Of a stretch of DNA of 32,619 nucleotides, positions 15,322-22,447 are shown piece by piece; the first letter of the stretch is position 1; every line of letters starts with the position of its first letter. The notes under the pieces were generated by a model. That model made no database searches, was not told the DNA's origin, and saw nothing but the letters and a program-made list of their open reading frames with translations. The position numbers and the translations under genes are program-made. Source of the stretch: Ornithomonoglobus_A sp034090805 (GTDB lineage Bacteria > Bacillota > Clostridia > UBA1381); the NCBI GenBank assembly GCA_034090805.1, contig JAXDRV010000061.1:1-32619 (forward strand), in the 5' to 3' direction.

Positions 15322-18278
15322 TTTTTTGCTTTTAGAGTTATTTTTCTGCCGTTTACGTCCTTAAGGTTTACCTTGAGCCTTAGCGGACTTGTGCTTATAA
15401 CCTCGATTCTCGGATCACATTCGGTGATTTCACTTACCGATTGCTCCAGCTCGACGCTTACCGCTCTTTCGGTCTTAAATGTCGGGTCTGTCATGGAAAC
15501 CTCAAGCATACCGTCGGAATCTCTTGTTATCAGCGACAGGCACCCGTCTGCGGCGGCTCCCGTACCCTTGCCGCCCTGCTTGCTCCAGAAATTATAGCCC
15601 GTCACGCCGATTGTCTTATCCCTTGCGCTGTGAACGGTGCTGTTCATGTCAAGCACCTCAACGTCCGGGTTTTCGCTGTATTCCTTTGTCTGCTCCTCCG
15701 TGAAGTTCGGCAAAATAACATACTCATACGATGCGTTGTCCGGGCGCTTGCCATGATTGTACCACATCGTGAAATAATTTTTTGTAACCTTGTTTTTTGT
15801 ATCTGACAGCCACATATCCGCCTCGGCAGCCGTCCTTGTTTCACGCAGCATATGCAGCTCTGCCGGCTTTGGGAAGAAATAGCCTATGCTGCTGTCCTCC
15901 GTATTGCCCTCAAGCCATACGGTGCTTACGTCCTTGACCGTCGTTTCCCTGTCGGGAGCGGCGGAGGTGCCGTTTACGGTTATTCTGTTGCTTTTATCGT
16001 CCTTAAGCTTTCTGTTCTCAACGGTAGTTTCTATGTTTGCCGTTCCCTTTGAAATATCCGTACCGAGGCACAGTATCTCATCGTCAAACATAAAATACGA
16101 CTTTTTCGCTGTCATGGAGCTGTTCCAGTTGCAGCCCATCATTCCCGCAACACCGTATTTTTCATCTGCGTCAATCATGCCGCACCAGTCGTTTGCGTTG
16201 TAAATTTCTCCCTCATATCTCGTAAGCGAACGCTCTACCCTATCCACGGTTGTTCCGGCAAGCCTGTAATGGTCAACCGAAATCCAGTAATTTCTGTCGT
16301 ACTGCTCTCTGTCACCATTTAAAAGCTGCGTCATGCCGGAGCTTACGTACCAAGCCTTCATGGCATCGCCGTTGGGTGCTTCAAAGCACTTTGTCCTGTC
16401 CGAAAACATCGACAGCGCAAATCCGAACTGCGGCGTATGAAGAATAAGCTTGTCGCCTATCGGGTATCTTTTGAGCTTTGTGATTCTGCCTCTTGCCGGA
16501 ATACTCTCATCCTCGGTCAGTGCGTCCTCAACGCCCTGCTCTATCTTAAACTGCTTTGCAATCGACAAAAGCTCCGTTTTTTCATCTCCGCTTAAATACT
16601 TCGCCGTCTGCTCTATGCTGTTTGCTATATTTAAAGCGTAGCTTTTTCCCTCGCCAAGACCTCGTCCGGCGGCAACGTCAACGCTGTAGCCGTTATAAAT
16701 TACATATTCGTAAACGTCATGAACACGTGACGCCATATCCTCGATCATACCCTGCTCAATCTGCCACGGGGTTTCGTACAAATACCCGATTATACTAAGC
16801 GTATTGCTCAGCTGATCTCTGCCGTAGGTTGCATTGTACAAAATTCCGCTGTGGAACATATACGATCCGTCCCAGAAATATCCGTTATCATCTCCGGAGC
16901 TGTTTAGCGACTGCTTATCCTTGCAGGCATTCTCCTCCGAAAGAGAATACACCGCACGGTGGATATACTCCGCATTATCTCTCGATGCTCCTAACTTTAA
17001 CGAAATCGCCGCAAGATACATTCTGTTTGCGCCGTACCATGTATAGTGAAAATCATTGCCTATGCGGCTGATTATGGCTTTTTCCATATCCGAGAGCATT
17101 TCCTCCGTTAGGTCGCTCTTTAAAATCACCATTATATCCGTCATTGTCGCCGGCACGGAAATCTGCCAGTAGTACCAGTTTCCGTACATTTCGATTGACG
17201 GAGCGTATTTATTTGTAAGAATAAATTCAAGACCGTAGATTATATCGTCAAACACGGCTTTATCGCCCTTGAATTTATTACCGTCCTGCTTATACGCTAT
17301 TGCAAGCTTTTTCAGCTTTGCAAGAGAATTTGCGATTTTGCCCGGCTCCTGTGTGGAGTTCGCCATGGGAGCCGTATACTCCGCCCAAAGCTCCGATGCT
17401 TTCGGACGGCGAATCATTTTGTTCCGAATGTCCTCTACCTCGTCCTCAAGAGCGGCTATCGTCTTTTTTCTGCTTTCGGTAAGCTCCTGATCATTTTTTA
17501 CAAAGAAATCGAGATACCTCTGCTCAACAACCGCAAAATCCTCCGCCGTACCCTCGCACTCAAGACTGTTTGTCAGCTTTGTAAGAGCAACGGCAGCCTT
17601 ATTTATTTTATACTGCGCCGCACCGCCGTCCTCAAGAACACTCCGGGCATTTTTTATCTCATTTTCAAGCTTTTCTCTGTCATCATCGCTGAAATGACCT
17701 CTCATTGCGTCCGAGGTGATAAAGCTTTTCTTTACATCGGCAAGATGCAATGCCGTTTCAAGGTCATCCTTGACAGTTTCCTTCATATTATATACCTTAA
17801 TATCGCTGAACGTCACAGATGCGTCCTTATACTTGTTTGCGGCGGTAAAGGCTATCTTTACATACCTTGCACGCACCGTCTTGTCAAAGCAGGCGTTTGC
17901 GCCGTAGGTGCCTACGGTTTCGCCGGTATATCTGCGGCTCCACTCTCTCTTGTTGGGAGAGGTATATACCTCAAAGCCTGTGATCGTTGAGTTTATTTCC
18001 CTTAAATATACTCTGTTAAAATCTCTCTGATAATATAAATCTATTATAACCTCGCCCTTTTCCACTCCTACGGGAGTTTTATAAAGCGAGAAGCTGTTGT
18101 CGTCCGTAAGTCCGGCTATTCCGGTTGTATCCGCATTAAGGAATTTTCCGTCGCTGTCAAAGAAGCTGACCTCCGCCTGTGCTCCCGCTGCGATATTTTC
18201 CGTATTCTCCGCAGCATACACCGCAGGCATCAGCATAAGTGCCAGAAGTATGCTTATTATTTTCTTCAACGATTTCAC
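15315..18278 (-). CDS. Secreted polysaccharide lyase family 8 (PL8) with F5/8C-like domain
   Basis: An extracellular PL8 lyase of 987 residues. A signal peptide (about 1-22) is followed by an F5/8-type-C-like carbohydrate-binding region (about 30-165), a helical linker (170-290) and the PL8 catalytic and beta domains. Family marks: NWYYWQISVPA (367-377), YGANRMYLAAI (Asn418), FHSGILYNATYG (His476, Tyr485) and VDVAAGRGLG (Arg539), then RNYWISVDHYRLAGTTVD. Compared with the cytoplasmic PL8, the second Arg of GRxxxR is replaced by Gly (543) and NGEN reads NGDA, so specificity may differ. The GTG at 18278 touches GGAAGGAA; the TTG at 18269 has better spacing and gives a cleaner signal peptide, so the start is uncertain. 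The stop codon comes from repeat B. It should begin surface depolymerisation. Confidence 0.88.
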   Translation of the reverse strand: MKSLKKIISILLALMLMPAVYAAENTENIAAGAQAEVSFFDSDGKFLNADTTGIAGLTDDNSFSLYKTPVGVEKGEVIIDLYYQRDFNRVYLREINSTITGFEVYTSPNKREWSRRYTGETVGTYGANACFDKTVRARYVKIAFTAANKYKDASVTFSDIKVYNMKETVKDDLETALHLADVKKSFITSDAMRGHFSDDDREKLENEIKNARSVLEDGGAAQYKINKAAVALTKLTNSLECEGTAEDFAVVEQRYLDFFVKNDQELTESRKKTIAALEDEVEDIRNKMIRRPKASELWAEYTAPMANSTQEPGKIANSLAKLKKLAIAYKQDGNKFKGDKAVFDDIIYGLEFILTNKYAPSIEMYGNWYYWQISVPATMTDIMVILKSDLTEEMLSDMEKAIISRIGNDFHYTWYGANRMYLAAISLKLGASRDNAEYIHRAVYSLSEENACKDKQSLNSSGDDNGYFWDGSYMFHSGILYNATYGRDQLSNTLSIIGYLYETPWQIEQGMIEDMASRVHDVYEYVIYNGYSVDVAAGRGLGEGKSYALNIANSIEQTAKYLSGDEKTELLSIAKQFKIEQGVEDALTEDESIPARGRITKLKRYPIGDKLILHTPQFGFALSMFSDRTKCFEAPNGDAMKAWYVSSGMTQLLNGDREQYDRNYWISVDHYRLAGTTVDRVERSLTRYEGEIYNANDWCGMIDADEKYGVAGMMGCNWNSSMTAKKSYFMFDDEILCLGTDISKGTANIETTVENRKLKDDKSNRITVNGTSAAPDRETTVKDVSTVWLEGNTEDSSIGYFFPKPAELHMLRETRTAAEADMWLSDTKNKVTKNYFTMWYNHGKRPDNASYEYVILPNFTEEQTKEYSENPDVEVLDMNSTVHSARDKTIGVTGYNFWSKQGGKGTGAAADGCLSLITRDSDGMLEVSMTDPTFKTERAVSVELEQSVSEITECDPRIEVISTSPLRLKVNLKDVNGRKITLKAKNG

Positions 18279-18303
18279 TTCCTTCCATTTTATGTTTTAT
18301 ATC

Positions 18304-18419
18304 GGTAATGTCAAAATGTCCGCTTGGGATTTATGATGTTTATGATTGAGCTTCGGCTTGTAGGGTGGCGGTGTCCCTGCCGCCCCGTAATCAAAAATAT
18401 CTCAAATTCCGAAACCGCC
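18304..18419. repeat. MITE-like intergenic repeat, copy C
   Basis: It begins GGTAATGTCAAAAT, a variant of the family end, and carries GATTTATGATGTTTATGATTGAG and ATATCTCAAATTCCG as in the other copies. The core differs from copies A and B and instead resembles copy D: a hairpin of GGTGGCGG and CCGCCCC near 18364-18386. Near-identical GTTTTATAT/GTTTTTATAT words flank it, a weaker hint of target duplication than at copy B. A further hairpin, TATAGGGGCG with CGCCCCTATA (about 18433-18462), lies between it and the permease stop; it has no T tract. Confidence 0.75.
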
Positions 18420-18476
18420 GTTTTTATATACCTATAGGGGCGACAAACATACCGCCCCTATAATCACTGCACGGCA

Positions 18477-19355
18477 TCAGCCCTTGACTGCTCCTACCAT
18501 TACGCCCTTTACAAAATACTTTTGCAGGAACGGGTACAGTACGAGTATCGGCAGCGTTGCAACAACGATAACCGCATATTTTATCGTTTCGCTTACGCTG
18601 TCCAAATCTCCGAAGCTCGTTCCCTGCGTCATGCTGCTTGTGTCGTTCTGCATCAGTATTTCTCTCAGCACGAGAGCCAGCGGATATTTTGACGAGGTCT
18701 GGAGATAAATCATTGCATTGAACCATTCGTTCCATCTCTCAACCGCATAATACAGAACTATAACCATAATCGTCGGCAGCACAAGCGGAAGCATTATTTT
18801 AAACAAAATCGTAAAATGCCCCGCACCGTCAAGCTGCGCCGACTCCGAAAGGCTTTCGGGAATACCCTCAAACGCCGTTCTCATTATAATAAGATTGAAT
18901 GTGTTAATCAAGGTCGGCAGTATTACCGCCGCTCTTGTGTCTATAAGTCCGAGATTCTGAACATTCAGATATGTCGGGATAAGTCCTCCGCTGAAGAACA
19001 TCGTAAATGTTATAATCAGCATTATCGGACTTCTGAACATCAAATTACGTCTTGACAGGCAGTAACCCGCAAGCACCGTAAGGAAAACTCCTCCGGCGGT
19101 ACCTATTGTCAGATATATCAATGTGTTAAGATAGCCGTGTCCGATATTCGGGTTTGTGAACACCGCCTTGTACGAAGCCATGCTGAATCCCGCGGGCTTG
19201 AGCAGAAGTCCCGATACACGCATAAACTCACTGCTGTTCGAGAACGAGGCGAACACAACATAAATTATCGGATAAGCCGCAAGTATCATCAAAATTATCA
19301 TTATTATGATATTGATGACATTAAAGATATTTTCACCCTTTGTATGCTTAATCAT
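18477..19355 (-). CDS. Sugar ABC transporter permease, YtcP/MalG type
   Basis: The second membrane subunit of a carbohydrate importer. The 292-residue protein has about six membrane segments and the EAA-type loop ESAQLDGAGHFTILFKIMLP that contacts the ATPase, and it ends in the YtcP-like QKYFVKGVMVGAVKG. The reading frame stays open to 19385, but the ATG at 19355 has AAAGGA at proper spacing and I choose it. It follows the other permease by 54 bases and ends the transporter operon before repeat C. Substrate is inferred to be lyase-derived oligosaccharides from the neighbouring lyase genes only. Confidence 0.92.
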   Translation of the reverse strand: MIKHTKGENIFNVINIIIMIILMILAAYPIIYVVFASFSNSSEFMRVSGLLLKPAGFSMASYKAVFTNPNIGHGYLNTLIYLTIGTAGGVFLTVLAGYCLSRRNLMFRSPIMLIITFTMFFSGGLIPTYLNVQNLGLIDTRAAVILPTLINTFNLIIMRTAFEGIPESLSESAQLDGAGHFTILFKIMLPLVLPTIMVIVLYYAVERWNEWFNAMIYLQTSSKYPLALVLREILMQNDTSSMTQGTSFGDLDSVSETIKYAVIVVATLPILVLYPFLQKYFVKGVMVGAVKG

Positions 19356-19409
19356 TATTCTTATTCCTTTCCGTGCAATCCGCACAATTCTTAAATTATC
19401 CGCCTTTTA

Positions 19410-20345
19410 TCAGAACAGGCTCGTATCCGTGTACTTCTTGCTTATATGGTTTGCCGTTACAAGCAGCAGGAAGTTAATCAGCGAGTTAAACAGACCGACA
19501 GCCGTTGAGTAGCCGTAGTTCTGATTTAAAAGACCCTCACGATAAACATACGTTGAAATAACGTCCGCCGTATCGTATATAAGAGGATTGTACAAAAGAA
19601 TTATCTTCTCATAACCTACATTAAGAATGTTGCCTATCTTTAATATAAGCATAATAACTATCGTCGGCATGATGCAGGGAATCGTAACGTGCATTGTCTG
19701 CTTCCATCTGCCCGCACCGTCGATCATTGCCGCCTCGTAAAGCTGCTGGTCAACTCCCGTAAGCGCCGCTAAGTATATTATTGAGCCCCAGCCCGTTGCC
19801 TGCCATATTTCCGATATAATATATATAGGAACAAACAGCTTCGGGTTGTTTAGCATTGTGCTCGGAGTTCCTCCGAAAAAGCCTACTATTGCGCTGATAA
19901 AACCTGTGTTTGCCGTAAAGTTTTTAATAAGTCCGCATATAACAACGAGTGATATAAAATGCGGCAGATATGTAACAGTCTGCACCGTTCTTGTAAACAT
20001 CTTATTGCGCAGCTCGTTCATAAGCAGCGCAAGAATTATCGGTGCCGGGAAACAGAATATCAGGCTCGAAACGCTGATAACCAACGTATTGCGCAGAATT
20101 ACAAGGAATTTGCGGCTTGAGAAGAAGTCTATAAAATTCTCAAAGCCTATCCATTCACTTCCGCTTATGCCGAGTGTGGGAACGTAGTCCTGAAAGGCTA
20201 TCGTTGCGCCGTACATCGGGAAATATTTGAATACTATATAAAATGCAAGAACCGGTATCAGCAGAAAATATATTTCTTTATTTCTGCGCCAGTCAACGCT
20301 GAGCCGCTTTTTAAACGGCTCGTTTACTCTTGTTTTCACTTTCAT
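19410..20345 (-). CDS. Sugar ABC transporter permease, LplB/MalF type
   Basis: The first membrane subunit of the importer, of the LplB/YtdP-associated type. The 311-residue protein has an N-terminal cytoplasmic stretch, then about six membrane segments (the first near IYFLLIPVLAFYIVF) and the EAA loop YEAAMIDGAGRWKQTMHVTI. It ends NHISKKYTDTSLF, typical for this group. The frame is open to 20378; the ATG at 20345 follows GGAAAGGAG by 11 bases and gives the usual N-terminus. It starts 42 bases after the binding-protein stop. No ATP-binding subunit gene lies in the window, so a shared MsmX-like ATPase encoded elsewhere is expected. Confidence 0.93.
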   Translation of the reverse strand: MKVKTRVNEPFKKRLSVDWRRNKEIYFLLIPVLAFYIVFKYFPMYGATIAFQDYVPTLGISGSEWIGFENFIDFFSSRKFLVILRNTLVISVSSLIFCFPAPIILALLMNELRNKMFTRTVQTVTYLPHFISLVVICGLIKNFTANTGFISAIVGFFGGTPSTMLNNPKLFVPIYIISEIWQATGWGSIIYLAALTGVDQQLYEAAMIDGAGRWKQTMHVTIPCIMPTIVIMLILKIGNILNVGYEKIILLYNPLIYDTADVISTYVYREGLLNQNYGYSTAVGLFNSLINFLLLVTANHISKKYTDTSLF

Positions 20346-20387
20346 GTAATCATTGGCTCCTTTCCAAAAATACCCCACGCAAATACG

Positions 20388-21986
20388 TTATCTCATATTA
20401 TATCTTTCAACAGCCTGCTGTTCGTATTCGAGAAGCTCCTGAAGTCCCAGGTTGTCAAGCTCTGTCATATAATTGTCGAGTCCGTCAAGCGGAATAACTC
20501 CCATTATGAACTTCAGCCACATTTCCTCAACGTATGTGCTGATTTCGTTTGTGAGTCTTGCCACCTTACGGCTTTCCTTTGACGTAAAGGTCACCGGCGG
20601 CATTTTGTACTTACGCGCGTTTGTGTTGCCCCATGTTGCAATCGCCTGCTTCTGAACGTCAAACTGATAGAACTGATCGATATATCTTACGTCCTGAACA
20701 TACGGTCCGCTTCCCATCATCATGTAGAGCGAAAGAGCCTGCGAAACGGAAAGTCCGTCCGGATTATGCAGGATCGTATCGGTATATTGGGGATCGCCGT
20801 CCTTCATCGTGTAGCTTTCGCCCTCAACACCGAAGTTGAACAGCAGTGAGCCTTCCTCGCTGTATGCGTAATCAAGGAATCTTGCCGCAAGCTCAACATT
20901 TTTGCACGAGGTCGTTATAGCCGCACAATTCTGCGCAACATAAACATTATCCTTCTGTCCGAAATTGGATATATCACCCTTTTTCAAAACAGGATTCGGT
21001 GCGGCAACCATGTCAACGTTTGAATTCATGTATGTACCTATCGTACTTCCCGCATATCCTACCGTTGCAATCGTATTATTGTTAAGAATATTCGAGTCGA
21101 TTACCTTCTGCTCAACATTTGAAATGTTCTGATCCAAAAGTCCCTCGTTGAACCACTGATTCATTGTTGTCAGATAATCCTTGACTCCCGGCTGAGCAGG
21201 TCCGTACTGCACCTTGCCGTTTTCATCGAGATAGAAGTCCTTAGGTACTCCGAACGCACCCGAGAACACACCGTTTCTCTCAAAGTTGAGAAGCGAATAG
21301 CTAAGAGGAGCCGAAACACCGCTCTCCTTCGCTTTCTTCAGCAAATCATGCCATTCGTCGATCGTTTCCGGAACAGGCATATTGAATTGGTCAAGTACGC
21401 TCTTCCTTATTATAGGTCCGCTTGACACTGTCAGTCTTTCACTGCCTCTTATAAACGGATATACGTAATATTCACCGTCATCCGTTTTTACCTGCCGCTC
21501 TATATCGGGATTTTCATCGAGATATTTCTTTAAGTTCGGCGAATATTTATTGATAATGTCCTTGAGTCCCCATATGACCTTTTCGTTTATGTATTTCTGC
21601 GGTCCTCCCGCAACGCCATACCAATTGTATATGATAATATCCGGCTTGTTTTCGGAAGTAAGCAGAAGATTGAACTGCTCTGCCGCATTTCCCGATGTCG
21701 GGTGCGTGAACTCCACATTTACTCCTGTTTTCTCCATCCATGCTTTACCAAACGGTGTTTCCGCAAGGTTACTGTACTTGAGCTTTGCGCTGTCCTGCAT
21801 CGCAACCCATACCGTAAGCGTATCGTCCGACTTCATCGGATATACTCCGTCACCGTTAAGAGTTACTCCCGCTCCCGTCAGAGGAGCCTCCGGTACCTTA
21901 CGCTCTCCGCAGCCGCCGAGCATTCCGGCAAGCATCGCCGAAGCCGTCACCGTACACAGCACTTTTCTTAAGATATTGCTTTTCAT
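20388..21986 (-). CDS. Solute-binding lipoprotein of sugar ABC importer
   Basis: The substrate-capturing lipoprotein of the importer, resembling LipO/YtcQ. In the 532-residue protein the signal sequence ends in a lipobox, LGGC, with Cys26 as the lipid-modified residue. The rest is a family 1 type extracellular binding protein with regions such as GKAWMEKTGVNVEFTHPTSG and PDIIIYNWYG near the N-terminus. AAAGGA lies about 13 bases before the ATG. A sigma-A-like promoter at 22171-22199 leaves a leader of about 178 bases. Next to lyases and GH88 the likely ligand is an unsaturated uronic-acid oligosaccharide, an inference from context only. Confidence 0.92.
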   Translation of the reverse strand: MKSNILRKVLCTVTASAMLAGMLGGCGERKVPEAPLTGAGVTLNGDGVYPMKSDDTLTVWVAMQDSAKLKYSNLAETPFGKAWMEKTGVNVEFTHPTSGNAAEQFNLLLTSENKPDIIIYNWYGVAGGPQKYINEKVIWGLKDIINKYSPNLKKYLDENPDIERQVKTDDGEYYVYPFIRGSERLTVSSGPIIRKSVLDQFNMPVPETIDEWHDLLKKAKESGVSAPLSYSLLNFERNGVFSGAFGVPKDFYLDENGKVQYGPAQPGVKDYLTTMNQWFNEGLLDQNISNVEQKVIDSNILNNNTIATVGYAGSTIGTYMNSNVDMVAAPNPVLKKGDISNFGQKDNVYVAQNCAAITTSCKNVELAARFLDYAYSEEGSLLFNFGVEGESYTMKDGDPQYTDTILHNPDGLSVSQALSLYMMMGSGPYVQDVRYIDQFYQFDVQKQAIATWGNTNARKYKMPPVTFTSKESRKVARLTNEISTYVEEMWLKFIMGVIPLDGLDNYMTELDNLGLQELLEYEQQAVERYNMR

Positions 21987-22164
21987 GCCTAAAAACCATT
22001 CCTTTCCGAAGGGGTATTCTTAAAGTCCCGTTTTCGCCGCTCCTTACGTTCCGCCCGCCGCCTTGACCTATTTCTTCCTTGCAAATGCGGCACTTGCACA
22101 AAGGCAAATCCGAGCGCAGAGCCTACCGTAACTTTCGCCCTTCATCTTTGTGAATATTTAATGT
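21987..22164 (-). other. Long 5' leader of the transporter operon
   Basis: About 178 bases separate the predicted transcription start from the lipoprotein ATG. I recognise no riboswitch class. There is a possible 25-codon leader ORF (22145 down to 22068, starting MKGESYGRLC), but its ATG has no good ribosome site. CACAAAG near the 5' end could pair with CTTTGTG about 50 bases later. The leader is GC-richer than the promoter area. Nothing firm can be assigned. Confidence 0.4.
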
Positions 22165-22170
22165 ATCTTG

Positions 22171-22199
22171 ATTGTATCATAATGCTTTATTTATTACAA
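22171..22199 (-). promoter_or_regulatory. Sigma-A-type promoter for the transporter operon
   Basis: On the minus strand TTGTAA (22194-22199), a 17-base spacer and TACAAT (22171-22176) lie in an AT-rich stretch between the regulator gene and the lipoprotein gene. The AraC-type regulator just upstream is the natural candidate to act here, but I see no convincing operator repeat. Confidence 0.65.
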
Positions 22200-22263
22200 T
22201 TGACAATACAAAAAGCAAAGGTGACAAAAAATGAACTAATGTCCGACAAAAACCAAAATATAC

Positions 22264-22289
22264 AAAAAACCGCTCAACCATGCGGTTTT
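22264..22289 (-). terminator. Intrinsic terminator after the AraC-type regulator gene
   Basis: An 8-bp stem AAAACCGC/GCGGTTTT (22266-22273 with 22282-22289) and an 8-base loop; on the minus strand it ends in a run of six T. It lies about 160 bases after the regulator stop and about 65 bases before the transporter promoter, so it separates the two transcripts. Confidence 0.75.
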
Positions 22290-22447
22290 GCGGTTTTTAT
22301 TGCCAAAATTTTTATTTGTCGAAAAATTTTTCTGCTAATTAAATCATCCGCAGCAAAACGGCTGTCACTATGGTGACTTTTTCATCTGACAGGAACTTTC
22401 TCAATTTCCTATCGGTTTGCCTTGTGCCAAAGGCATAAGCTTTTTTA

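Noticed and set aside
18269..18302. Promoter TTGACA-N16-TAAAAT just before the secreted PL8 gene
   Set aside because: The boxes fit on the minus strand, but transcription would start at or within the ribosome site, and the -35 box is part of the repeat end; too uncertain to list.
22161..22376. Plus-strand ORF of 71 codons between regulator and transporter genes
   Set aside because: It overlaps the predicted transporter promoter and the regulator's terminator, and I see no ribosome site; a chance frame in AT-rich DNA.
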